From Poecilobothrus nobilitatus (Eukaryota > Arthropoda > Insecta > Diptera > Dolichopodidae), in assembly GCA_947095535.1 (NCBI GenBank), contig OX352774.1:247343825-247407824 (forward strand): a stretch of 64,000 nucleotides of DNA, given 5' to 3'. Of this stretch, positions 12,306 through 25,295 are shown piece after piece (the stretch's first letter is position 1; each line of letters begins with the position of its first letter). A program made the position numbers and the translations under genes. Below the pieces are notes generated by a model. That model had not been told where the DNA came from and searched no databases. It was given only the letters and a program-made list of their open reading frames with translations.

Positions 12306-12313
12306 ATTGTACA

Positions 12314-13534
12314 TAGTTAAATGAATATTACGTAGGGTTCAATGAACAATAATTTCTTTTTTATTACAGACAATTTACAAATACATAATACTGAAATTAT
12401 ATTTTAAGTCCTTTTAGTTGCATTAAAATGTACATACTGTAACGATATATGTATATACATATAAATATATCTATATCTACAATATGATACGACCATTATA
12501 AAAGAAAAGTTTAAAATAATTTTAATAATCTCCCTCAATGTTAAAATTTTTATATAAAAAAAAAAAACACAAAGAAAAGAAAAGTCAAAATGGATTTTAC
12601 TCAAATTACAATTAAGAAAAAAAAAAAAATAAAACAAATATTGCTAATAATATTAGAAAAAAAAAAAAAACAATAATAATAAGAAAAATAGCAAAAATAA
12701 AATTAATAGAAAAATAGAAGATGTCAATTACTTTGTACTTTTAATTATATCTACGTACATAAACATTCATACATATAGTAATCGTATGTTGCATTCTACA
12801 TTACATACATATATGCATTTGAATAATTGGAATTTTTACAATGTAATTTGACCGGGAACTTTTAATTTTTAATTTTTTTTTTTTTATTTTATCATTTTAT
12901 TTTTGTTCGTTTTCAAATCGTTTATTAATTCCTTTCTTTTTTTTTATATTTTTTTTTTTTTGAAAAGAATAAGTTAAAAGAATATAATATGCATTTTGTT
13001 TAAAATTTGAAGATTATTTAAGAATTAAAATAAAACATTGTTTACGCGCACAATTGATTTTGACGAAAGCAGCTAATATGTAAAATTTATCGTTAGTAAA
13101 ATGAAGAATATTAAAAATTGATTTTAATTTAATTTGTTTTTTTTTTAGAAAACTTCTTGTAAATCCACAGTAGCGGATGATTAAATACGGGTGTATTGAA
13201 ATAAATTTATCGGAAAATCCCAAATTTTCTATTCTTAAAAAATTTAAAAAAAAAAAATTTAAATAATATAAAAACTTTGATAAATTTTAAAATTCTAAAA
13301 AAAAAATCGAAAGGAACGCTGCAAAAAAATTTCCCGAAAATTCTCTTATTTTTATTACTTTTCATATTCGGACTTAAGTTCTTTTGATCACATTACAGAT
13401 TTTAACTATACTAATCTATAATACATCCACTTTAACTCTTTTTAAAGTAATCAAGAAAATTGAATTTTAATGTAGACGAAAAAACATAGTTAGAAATAAA
13501 AAATTAAGAAAGAAGTTTAAGCGATTAATTATCC
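12314..13534. other. AT-rich intronic sequence
   Basis: Poly-A and poly-T tracts dominate (12560-12670 and 12875-12962). No gene or repeat ends are recognised. Confidence 0.5.
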
Positions 13535-13587
13535 AAATATACAGATCTCAACACATTGCTAAAGACATGATTAAGATCTGTATATTT
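13535..13587. repeat. Inverted repeat, 14-bp perfect arms
   Basis: AAATATACAGATCT (13535-13548) and its exact reverse complement (13574-13587) flank a 25-base loop. It could be a cruciform or a short hairpin. No link to an element was found. Confidence 0.8.
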
Positions 13588-13859
13588 TTTAGGTACTATA
13601 ATTTTACCGAAAATATAAGTTTAATTTAATTTAAAATTAATTATTAATATTTACACTATGCTTGACTGATTAGAAAAATATTTTTCATAAAAAATTTTGA
13701 GGAAAATGTTTTTTGTAGAAGTCTTTTTGATTGCTGTAGGTATCAGACCCTCTAAATTATAGGTGTCAAAAGGTGACAAAAACCCTTGACCAAATTGTAA
13801 AATAAAACCCATAATTCTTTTTGTTTTCTTCTTTTTTTTCACATACTACGTTTCTGGAC

Positions 13860-14260
13860 AGGATTTCTTTATAGAAAGTGATTGTAGGATTAGGTCCCAC
13901 AATTAGGTCCCTCTATTTAGAGAGATAAATTAGAGAGAAATATAATAATAAAGGGGAGTTGGAAAATAATTTTGAAGTGAACTGGTAATGGTTCTTTTTG
14001 AAAGGTAGCAAATTATATAATATACCAAATCTATCAGACACATTGGCGATGAAAACATGAACACATTGGCGATGAAAGCATGTTCTACATTTTAGCAGTT
14101 TTTACAATAAATGAGTTACCATAATCAGTTTTGAACAACATACAGTGTAGAAATGGTCACTAGTAACTTCCCTAGTGTCGTGTTGGAATTGTTTAGAGGG
14201 AGGCATTATTGATTTTAGTTAAATAGAACAAGAGTCATTAAGAGCAAGATATTAAGTTAT
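13860..14260 (-). pseudogene. Non-LTR retrotransposon 3' end, heavily decayed
   Basis: It aligns by eye with the better-preserved relic at 43636-44450. Shared marks are TTCTTTTTGAAA, CAATAAATGAGTTACCAT, AGTTTTGAAC and GGAGGCATTATT followed by TTTTAGTTAAATAGAACAAG. On the minus strand the matched part encodes the region after the reverse transcriptase of CR1/Jockey-like elements. Frameshifts and stops are abundant. A short internal direct duplication (ACACATTGGCGATGAAA, twice) is also present. Confidence 0.6.
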
Positions 14261-16220
14261 TAGGTTTCTTTCAAAACAAAAAAAAAACAGAAGTTGAACT
14301 CATTTTCATTTTAAGAAATAATATAATTTTCCGAGAGAGAGAGAAATGTATTCTTTAAGTTTTACAAGAGAAATGTATTTTGCTGCTTTACAAGAACACA
14401 AATACTTGCAGTTCTCCGAGTACAAATATATTAATTAATTGTTGATTGCAAAAAATAGAAAAGGCAGTTAAATCTTGTGCTTGGTTTGGAAAGGAATTTT
14501 AGGAATAATGATGTCATACTCTTTTATATCTTCTGCTTTAAATCTTTCTTTAATACTATAAAAAGCATTGTTATTATAACCTTAGATTAAAAGATTTTAT
14601 TAGAAAATAAAAACCATTTTGTAAAATTAACATATAATTTTGACTACTCTATATGCATAAATTACCAATAAACAACTTATTCAGACATCAGCTTTTTCCA
14701 ATGAAGAAAAAAAAATCAATTATATATGCTAATATTACTTTCATAATTTTACTTCAAAAAAAAATTTAATTTAAATATCACGAATAAATTTCACATTTAT
14801 TCAATATTTAAAAAAAAAAAAAAGATTAAATCATGTTAGAACTACATAATAAATTTCATATCATGTGAGGCGGAAAAAGACTCCAATATAAATAAAGTAA
14901 AAGTATGTGTGTTCCAAATAATAATCATTTAAAGCCAGAAAATATGCTAAATATTTTTGTTCTAGTTTACAATAACATGAAAATTAAAAATAAAAATTTT
15001 TATATTATAAAACTATTTTTGAAAACATCCCCCCTTTTCAATTTATTTTCTTTCAATATTATTTTAAATTTTTACTGAACTTCCTCCCTTTTTGTAGTGA
15101 ACTCACTACAAAAATAAGAAAAACTTTTTATTTTATAACGTATATAATAATAGAACAATCACGTGAGCAATTATAAGATATTTTCTGGATCACATAACAA
15201 AGCGTTTTCAAAAAAAACGAAAAAAAAAAAACCAATCATTTATTAAATAACAGAATATGTATTACATATATAATGGACAACGAACTTTTCAATTTCATTT
15301 CACATTATTATTGTTGTTGTTTTTGTTATTCGATGTCGAACATGATAAGCACGACAATGGAAATTTATCACAAAACACTATATTACATACTACTATATGT
15401 GTACGTTGCAAGGATGTCTAACTGCTAACATTACATATACCATGTTATTTTTAATACGTAATCATAGATGGCGCCTTAAAAAAAAAAAAGTTAAAACATA
15501 CTTTTAAGGAATTTTCTTTATTAAAATTTAGAATTTGGCGCCAATTGAATGGTTTTTTTTTCGTTCGTTTTGTTTTTGCTTCTAGAAAAAATCTAATTTC
15601 GCATTTCTGGTTTCACATTAGAAAATGCAATTTCCTTTTTTTTCTTTTATGTTTAGCAAAAAATTTGGTTCAGAAAAAACTTCTACATTTAAATTAATAT
15701 TTTATGTACTTATTTTATGTACTTACCTAGGAACGTAGTACCTTAAAAATTAGTTTAATAAGCCAAGCATGTACTTAAAAATATTTTTTTAATAAATAAT
15801 ACAATTAATAAAAAATTTAACGATTTGACGACTGTGAAATATGGTAAAATATGATTGTTAATGAATGTTAATTTTGTGTTAAATAAAAACAAAATCAAAA
15901 CCTGTAATGTTTATAAAATTTTTACTAAGTCAAATGAGTAATAAGATGAACACAACTGTTATTTAATTGACAGTTATTACAATTCAGCGGTTAACGTATA
16001 ATACAATTTGATTTGTTATGAAAATGCTTTAATAGTAACACCAGATAAACACTATTAAAACGTTACACTTGACAATTTTTAACGTATTTACAGTAAATAA
16101 TAAAAAAATCTGACATTCTATTGAGCTCAAGTTAAAAATTTGTAAATTTAAAGGTTTCAATAGTGTGCTTAGTTTATTAAGCACAAAAACGATTAAATTG
16201 TATTTTTATAAAAAAACGAG
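14261..16220. other. AT-rich intronic sequence
   Basis: No coding exon or bounded repeat was found. A GGCGCC pair near 15472 and 15538 brackets a short A-rich segment, but no element could be defined. Confidence 0.5.
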
Positions 16221-17794
16221 GAAGAATACAGTTGACTTTGTCAACTCTTAGATACCCGTACGAACCGTTAGTATGTTCAGCCTGTCACTCTGCTTACAAT
16301 ATTATTTTTTTAATATTTTAGTATTTTAAAATAATTTGGGTGAATTTTATAATTTCTAGAACTATGGGTTGTACATATATTCAAACTATATGTTTATATG
16401 TACATTCTTCAAAAGCAGATTTTTACCTTCCACATAACGATTATCAATCCAAAACTTTTTCAAATATTCTATAGTACCATTTAATACTAAGCGGTAAATG
16501 TATATTAAATTTACTAAGTACAAAACAGTAAATATAATTTTAAATATTATATTATATTATATTTAAATATTCCATTGACAGAATAATTTCTTATAAGTAC
16601 AATAAAATACATATGTGTATGTAAATACGGCGCTATATAATATACATCTATACTCTTATCATTCATTCACTAGTGACATATACGATATGTAAATAAACAT
16701 TATATTATATAAGTATGTATGTATATCAATATCATATAAATAAAAATTCTTCAAGCAACCGTTATGTTGTATATTTATTTACATTTTTATGTACTGCGCA
16801 TTATATCCTCAACAATTTCAAATTATCGAGTAAAACAAAATGGAAAAAATTCGTTTTAAAGAAATTTGTTAGAAAATTTGAAAAAATCAAGTAACACTTT
16901 CGTCAATTATAAAGTAACCCTATATTATTAAAAAAAGTTGTTAACAGAAATAAAAATATAATGTTGGAGCTTTAATTTTTGTGTATTACTTCAAAAAAAT
17001 TTTAACATGTGTTCAAGTTACAGGTGTTTAAAAATAGGAAATTTTCAGTTTTTGACCCCTTACAGCTCCTAAACGGGGGGTGATACAAAAAAAATTTCTG
17101 AAATGACTCATACTAATTTTCAAAGATCTAACTTCTGTCAAAATTTCAAGTTTCCAACTTAAACCGTTTAGAAGATGGAAGGGTTAAAGAATTTTGCAAA
17201 ATTTGAGTTTCGCATAACGGTAAATTAAGACACCGCATGCCAAAAATATATATTTATTGTATATATACTTTTAAAGCTAATGAAAGTAGTAATCGTTTGG
17301 CGTTTTCAAAATGAAGATATACCTTATACAACTTGTGCTATAACAATTTAAATATAGAGCTTTTTTGAACCTTTGGGAAGCTGTAGCTCCGTAACGGGTG
17401 GGGCTACAAAAAAAAGTTATTAAAAATAAAATTAATATTTTTGTGAGATCTATCAGTAGTTAAAATTTCATAGCTCTATTGCAAAAAAAATGTGGAGATC
17501 TAAAAGTTAGGTGTTCGAGAGCTACCCTAAGGCTTGGTCCAAACTCAACCAAAAAAAATAGGGAACCTACAAATTACTCCAAAAATATTTTGTGTAAATT
17601 TCAAGATTCTAGCTTTCTTAGTTTTTGAGTTAGCGTGCTGACGGACGGACGGACGGACGGACATGGCTCAAAAGTCTTAGAATTTTTTTCTGATCCGATC
17701 CATACCTTTGAAGGTATATCTAGCTCGCTTATTTCGAGGTGTTACAAACGGAGGAGTAATTTTATTATACCCGATCCTATCGTACGGGTATAAA
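16221..17794 (+). repeat. Long GTCY-type element, copy 1
   Basis: It starts GAAGAATACAGTTGACTTTG with GATACCCGTACGAACC and ends CCTATCGTACGGGTATAAA, giving subterminal inverted repeats. A run of five GGAC units sits at 17640-17662, followed by GATCCGATCCATACCTTTGA. It is nearly collinear with 47396-48924 over 1.5 kb. The two internal phrases CTTACAGCTCCTAAACGGGG and AGCTGTAGCTCCGTAACGGG suggest an old internal duplication. It is non-coding, and I assign it to DINE-1/mini-me-like Helentron derivatives from the GTCY array and ends. Confidence 0.8.
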
Positions 17795-20723
17795 TAGTTT
17801 AGGTCTAGTGTCTAAAAGCCGACTAGAAATGATTTACTAAAATACGCAGAGACCTGAAATTATATTATTTATAAATTTAGAACTAATAGGAAAACAGGAA
17901 AAAAAGAAAAAGTCTTTCCATAAAAAGTAAAGTTGTCTATCAAATAAAGTTGTCTATCACTTTCATATAATCAAACTGCTATTATGATCTGTATTAACTA
18001 ATTTTCAAAAAAAATGTTGACTTTCATATTTAAAAACTATTAAACGTTTATTAATTAATTATCATAAACTTGTATTGATATCTTTCTTTTCTTTTCTAAC
18101 AAACGAACAACAAAAAAAAATACAAACTTTCTAACGGCGCCTATAATTAGAAATATTCAATAATGATCATACAACAATTAAGGTATGAAAACAAATTACG
18201 ATAAATAACCATTACTAATTAATTTAAACACTAATTTTAGTATATTTTTTATTTATTTTAAATTTTTTTTTTTTTTTTGTTTTTTTTTTTTAATTTTCAA
18301 AAACTTTCTAAAACATCCATTTTAATTTTATAAGGAAAGCGCCCTCTATCGTATTTGTTTAGTCACGTCTTATTTTAAAAGTTGAATTTCCGTCCATCTC
18401 TTGTTTATTTCTTTCTAAAATTTTACTCCCATTTTCTAAATTTTATTCACATTTCTAATAATAATTACTTAAATTAAAACAGTTATTATTTTTTGTTTTG
18501 TTGATGTAATTGTATATAGTTGTCGTAATTAGCTGTCATTCCATACCGTAATAAATTTTTTTGACATTTTTATATGGACATAAGCTATAGTTAGTGGTTT
18601 TTTTTTTTTCTTTGTATTCTCTGTTTTTGACTTACACAATTCATAAAAATAATGCGTAATAAAATAAATGAAACAAAAATAAAACAATTTATTCAAATTA
18701 ACTTTTTTTTTTTTCTATTTAGATTTTTAGATATTTGAATAAATGTGTTAAAAATTTTAATTAATTGTAATTATTTAAATGTACATATGTCTACATATAC
18801 GTGTGTACTAGTGTACTTATATGTATAATTGATATGCTAATCATATATTAATTAAAAATAACACCCATTTAAATGATTATGGAAATTTTTATTGTGTTTT
18901 TTTTTTTTAAATTATACTAAATTTAATTTATTTGAAGCTATGATTTAAAAAAAAACGCACACACACGCACACTTTTAATTAAGATTTATATAAAGTAGGT
19001 ATGTAAATTTGTTTTTAGCATAAAATTAATTTTTCTATAAATGGAAAAATTTAAATATACATATATATGAATGGCAACAAATTATTTAGAATTGGTTTAT
19101 TTGTAAAATTGCAATGTTTTATTACACTCTTAAAATCAGTTAAAATCTAAATTTGAATATTTTTCTAATTGTAATGAAATATAAAATCCAATTAAAGTTA
19201 ATAATTACTGATTAATAATTTCACTTCCACTTGAAAATTTCGGAGAATGAATATTGATAATAGAAAGTTAAATAATTATGAAAGAGTATTTTCCAATATT
19301 TTTGATTGAAAAAAATATTAATTAATTGATTTTTCAATATTTGTCCCATAGGATTATGGTATCTTACTCCTTAAAACTGTGAAATGTGGCAGTGAAATCG
19401 AAATACGAAACTCCCACATATGGAAAAATTATTATAAAAAAAAACCAGATGCACATTTCTTTATGAATATCATTTAGCTGGACTTATACTAAATTTTCAT
19501 TAATTTTTCTTACTCTGTTTTTAAACTCTAAATCCCTTTTCATATTTCTAAATATTTTCTTAAATTACAGAATTAATTTGTACCTCGCAAAGTTTTTTAA
19601 GGACAGTTTTTATGTCAATTAAAAGCTGAATAAATACACCTACAAACAAAATGTTTTTAACAGTAAGGAATTCATAAAACAACTGATAATTTAATATATC
19701 TTGAAGATAAACTCTTTCTTCAATGGCAATGTTTCGTTTTTGTTAGATTTTTAAACCATTGTACTTGCAATGTGACTATCAAGTACATGAATAACAGTAT
19801 GTTCGATTACATAACGTTAATTACATTTAAAAAATTTTTAAAAATTTAATATGATTACAAAATAATTTGTTTTGATTTAATATCTAATTGCTTTAATTAA
19901 AAAAAAACAGTTAAATGTAATTTTGTTTTCGTTTTATATAAATATCTTCTAACGTTTTATAAATATCTTTTAAAAAAATTTACTTCAAGTATTTATCATC
20001 ACATAATTTAAAAATTATTTAATTTTCTTCAACTTTTATAAAACCAAAACAAACAATAAATAAACTATTTTTTTTTTTATTATTATAAAAGCAAAAATTG
20101 GTGAAAAATTCATAAAGAAAACAAAAAACATTTTTGTAAAAAAAAAATTAACATGACATCTGAGGTCAGAAATAAAAAGTTTCCGATCAAATAATCATCA
20201 TAATAAAATTATTTTTCATTTGGACACAAGTCATCTTTTAAATAAAAAAAAAAAACAAAATAAAAAATAAATGACTAAAAGTAGAAAATATTAATATATT
20301 ACAAAATAAAACATAAAAGAAAAAATTAAGAAATAAAAAATAATTTTAGCCCAATTTTATTTGTTTTATTTTTATCAAAGAAAAATCAAAAAAAAAAAAA
20401 GAAAAAAAAAACTTTGAACTTTTCTTAAATGTTCCAACGGAAACTGAAAATATATCATAAATAAAATCCAGTAAAATTTAGCGATTTGAATAGATATTTT
20501 CTATAAAAAATTAAACTAAATTTCCATTCAAAATTTTTTCCAGTATGTTGTCTATTTTATACATAGTTACATATCTATTTTAGAGTATATTATATTATAT
20601 ATGTATATTATATTATGATAAATACTATAATATACCATTTATTTCAACTGCAATGCAGATTGTAATGCAACTACAACTGCAAGGAAATTAATAATTTAAA
20701 AGAAAATTCGAAAAAATATAGGA
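17795..20723. other. AT-rich intronic sequence
   Basis: Nothing is recognised beyond poly-A/T tracts and a short CA-rich run near 18958-18972. Confidence 0.5.
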
Positions 20724-20846
20724 AAACTTATAGATCGTAAAAATTTTAACAACTGGAAAATCCGCTTCAAAACACTCATGGTACATTCAGAAATGAACCA
20801 GCAACATTGTGAGAATTTGAAAGAACTTTTGGATTTCTCTGGGATA
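20724..20846 (+). pseudogene. Copia-like gag fragment
   Basis: One open frame reads about 40 residues including NFNNWKIRFKTLM and CENLKELLDF. The NxxNWKxRxxxLM pattern is the start of Ty1/copia gag proteins (pre-integration capsid region). It is cut on the right by a GTCY repeat and has no upstream continuation. It is short, so the assignment is moderate. Confidence 0.45.
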
Positions 20847-20847
20847 C

Positions 20848-21262
20848 TCGCACGCACAAAATATATGTGGCTCCCATAAAATTTTATAATTTTTTCGAAA
20901 ATTTAAGACATTTACCTTAATTAACTGAGATACATTTATCTAAATTTCGTAGCTATATTACAGTTACTTGACCCCATTGAACAAACAAATTATGCAAAAA
21001 TTCCTGCCATAAACAGCTTCACGAATCCGATTTTTAAGTTTGACTAACCATATTTGGTAGAAGTCGTTAGAATAAAATTTAACTGTTTTAACAAAATTTT
21101 AAAAAGCTCTAGCTCATATAGACACTGAGTTAAGTTGACACACATAAATACATATGTATATATTTTAGCAATTCTGCCTCGTCTCTTTTAAGATGTCATA
21201 AAAGTAATAGCAAAATTTATTATACTCTTTAAATATGTTCATACGGGGGAATAAACATTTTG
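20848..21262 (+). repeat. GTCY-type mini-element, strongly diverged
   Basis: It begins CTGGGATACTCGCACGC and ends ATGTTCATACGGGGG. It contains TAGACACTGAGTTA and AGCAAAATTTATTATAC, all shared with 54453-56837. The GTCY array itself has been lost. Confidence 0.65.
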
Positions 21263-24200
21263 AAAAATCAATCAGACCTTACGAAAGCCAAATAACACCT
21301 GTATAAATAATATTTTGAATGGAATTTGAAATCGCCAAACATGGAAAACCTAAAAACTTGCGAAAATTTGCAAAGCTTTAGTTGAACATGAAACAAAAAT
21401 AAAACATGGTCAATTAAATTGCGTCCTAGACAATCTCTATAATTTATAAATATGTGACATGTGTCAAATAAAATTTAAATAGCAAAGAACATCCCTTAAA
21501 AAATTACATTAAATATTTTATTTTATAGTCACATTTTTGCAATATTTCTAAAAAAGAATGTTGCATTTTATTTTATACTTTAATATTATTACATTTTAAA
21601 TGAAAAAAAAACAAACACTGGCTGACCTGAATCACATGAAAGTAAATAATACATAAATGTTATTAATAATGTATCATTTGACATACAAAATATACATATG
21701 TAACACAAAACACCTAAAAACCTAAAAAATCTAACTAAAAATTTACAACAGAGAAAAATATAATTGGTGACAATATCTCTACTTCCCCTCAACTCAAACC
21801 CCCATATATATTATAAAAAATTAATAAATAAATGCAAAATAATATAGAAATGATGGAATCATAAAAATATTTTAAATATACACTTAGTATTTTTCTCTAA
21901 ATATTATGCTGTGCCAAATTTTATTCACACCGTGACAGTATAAAAAATGTTAGCTTTTATATTTGTTCTTGGTTACGCATGATTCGCTTTTAAATACATA
22001 ATATGTACATATGTATGTAAATTTTTTTTTTTTTAGAAAAATTTTAAATTATGCTCATCATAATCATTCAAAACTATTCTATTATTCATTCATTAGTATA
22101 CTTATTGTTTAACTTTGTGTGTATATTTTTAAATTTTATGGGTATTCTTCAAAATATCGACCTTAAACAAATTTAGTAACATTTAATTTAATCTAATCTT
22201 CTTATTTTCATTTAAATATGGCGTTCGTGGCCCTGCTTTAAGCTATTTGGTAAGGTATTTCATAACACATTTTGTGTTTTATCGATAAGTATATACCAAA
22301 TCAAGGAAAATATCTGAAACAATAAATCAAAATTTATAAAAGGATTTAAAAAAAAAATTTGTCCTTAACTTTGAAACTATAAAAGAAATGTTCAATCAAA
22401 TTTCATACTATAGAATACGGGACGAATATCAACATTTTTAACAGAATGCACATATTACAGAAACTTCACTTATTAAATGAATTCAATATTCCAAACAATT
22501 TCGCACTCCACAAAATGCCAATTCGCAACTAATCATTTGTCACAAAATTATAAAAATGTCATTGTTTTATTGTTTTCAACTCAAATAAAAATAATTATGT
22601 ATATGCTTTTTTTCAGAATATGTATATAATATATGTATATATATATATTTGTATGTATAAAAGAGATTCTGAATTAGAAACTGAACTGATCAAGATAGCG
22701 AAATACGGCTTATGGAAATTCGTTTGTTATGCGCACGTCCCGTTTGTGGAACCATATACCATCACATATGTTCCCTAAAGTTGGTAATTCATATGTGTAC
22801 AATTTACTTAAGTTTAAGAAAAACATTAACATCTTTCTTCAAAATATCCCTCCAAATTTTCCTACCTATCCCCGATAATCCCAAATTTCCCAATTCCAAT
22901 TTCCCCAATCATCCTTCCCACATCTCTATCCCCAAAACCAAGTTGTACATTTGTATTAAAGGTTCCATCCTAAAGTTTGGTTTTAAAAAAGGGGTGATTT
23001 TGGTTGGTTAAAGTCCAACACTACCCTGAGGAACCACGTGCTGTTCCACTTGGTGACCTTCGAGTTTTCCACCAACCCTCGTAACAAAAAAAAAAAAGGA
23101 ACTGTTTTATAGTTGGTTCCAAAAGCTAGATTTCAATTCCTTCCTATTTTTAGTACTTTATTATTTAGTATCTATGTACCTACATATATGTAAAATAATT
23201 ATAATTAGTAAAAATTTTTAGAATTTGTTACTAAGGTTTAATAATTGGCTTTGATTAGTTTACACGAATTACGGTAAACTTTAATTTGAATCAACTCTAA
23301 AACCCACACTATCAAATATGGAAATTTTCTAAACAGATGTTATTCAAAATATAATTTTGATATTTGCGTTTTTTTTTTGCAAAATGAACTTTTGCGAAAA
23401 GAGCTTTTTTGTCAGATTTTGTTAGACAAAGTGTATTTTTGTAATGTGACCAAATGTATTTTTAACCAAGGCTTATCACTTTATACAGTATTTGTTAAAT
23501 ATTAATTTAAAAAGTGGGTACCATGATGAATTTTCATACCCCTGTCAAATACAACTTTTGTGAACAATTTTAATTTTCTTGTCTAGCTTACAAAAATAAT
23601 TTTAAAATCAAATGAAACGAAATGAATTTAACAATTTCCAAAAATACATAGCCCAACATCTTTACCTGAAAACATAAACTGAATCTATATCCTACAAACT
23701 ATTTTATACTTTGACTACCTGCCACACCTGAAAGCGAAAGAGAGACTTCACTTTTGTACAACATTGCATGTGGTAGGACAATGTTTTTAAATAAATAAAT
23801 ACTTTGACTAAAGCTAATACTCTAGGGGTGTAATAAAATGTAGGGCCGAATTAAATTAGAATAAAAACCGATTTTCAGAGGTATACCCTACTTTCATTAT
23901 CAAAATTTAAAAAATACATACAATTATCAAAATTTAAAAATCGAAAATCGAAATTCGAATTCATTATTTTTTAACTATAGGCAACAAAAAAAAAATCATA
24001 ATAATAGAATTAAAATAAATAAATTTATGTTAATACTATTTTTACATGATGAACTAATGAACTTTAAAAAAGAAAAAAAAGTTCAAGGTGTTTTAAATTA
24101 TTATAACTATTGTTCATCATATTTATTACATTTTTTATAAAAATGTGCGTGTATTTGTAACTAATAAGTGATAACTTCAACTTGAAAAAAAAATTTAATT

Positions 24201-24837
24201 TAATTATTCCATTCATCTTTATTTCAAACAGATTTGAATGTAAAAGTTTAAAAAATATAAATAATTATTTGAGGACACTTGAGATTAATCTATCTTCAAT
24301 AATTTATGATATTCACGGTATAATACGAGTAGTCTTGTTTTGTTTTTACTTTCAATAAAATATTTCAAAATACTAAAAACTCTATGTCAAGTCATCAACA
24401 TCTCATCAACAACAGATTGCAACAAAGAAAAAATATTTAAAAATCAAAATTCGGTATAGATCCAATTATTCGATATTAGTCCTAATTTTTTATGAAAGAA
24501 ACATTCTTTACTCAAAGTTACGAATTTTAAAGTTTTTTAAATAATTTCTAAGAGTATCCCGACTATCTACGATTAAAACCCACCTAAATAATATATTAAA
24601 AATTGAATTGCATTAATACGAGTAGACCAAATATAAAATCTATTTATTTAATAATTGTTTAAAATATAAGATTTAGTCATCATCCAGTAATTGTGTTTAT
24701 AGATTATATAAAAATGTTCCACGACGAGGCATTTTCCATATATAGTTAGGCAATTATCCTAAATTTTTCACACGGAAACATTGTTTCCTTTTAATATATT
24801 TAAAAGTGAAAAACAGTTTATAGTTAAATGTATTAAC
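21263..24837. other. Intronic sequence, one less AT-rich block
   Basis: Mostly AT-rich with nothing recognisable. The block at about 22700-23085 is noticeably richer in C and G (for example CACGTCCCGTTTGTGGAACC and ACCACGTGCTGTTCCACTTG). It may be a transposon scrap, but no protein or termini could be identified and the open frame there has no recognisable motif. Confidence 0.4.
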
Positions 24838-25295
24838 TTTAGGATACCTGCACGAACATAAGTTATATGCTATCACCATAAAATTTAATCATTTTTTATA
24901 AAATTTCAAATATCTGTCTTAATTAACTACCGAGATTCATTTATGTATAAATTTTGGAGTCGTATGACAGTTACTCAAACCTATACTGATTCGACCAGCA
25001 AAATTTCGTAAAAGTCATTAATATAACAAATTACTAATGGAAGCTACACGAACCTTTCGGTCGAACTTGCTCAATTCTAATAATTATACTAACAATTTTA
25101 CATTTGAGAATCCCAGCTCCATTATTTGTCAACTTATTTCTGCCAACAGCCGGATGTGCATGGTTAAATTGACTCAAAATTCGATCCTGAACAAGAATAT
25201 ATATACTTTTCCAAATTTATCTCATTTTCTTTAAGGTGTCACAAGTATAATGGGAAAATTATTATACCCTTAAAATATATTCGTGTAGATATAAA
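24838..25295 (+). repeat. GTCY-type mini-element, diverged
   Basis: It begins AGGATACCTGCACGAAC and ends TTCGTGTAGATATAAA. Internal matches to the family include CTAACAATTTTACA, CATGGTTAAATTGACTCAAAA and TTTAAGGTGTCACAAGTATAATG. The short frame crossing it is not a gene. Confidence 0.7.

Noticed and set aside
22712..23011. 99-residue frame in a less AT-rich block
   Set aside because: No recognisable domain, no splice or promoter support, low-complexity pyrimidine-rich middle. It is probably part of an unidentified repeat.
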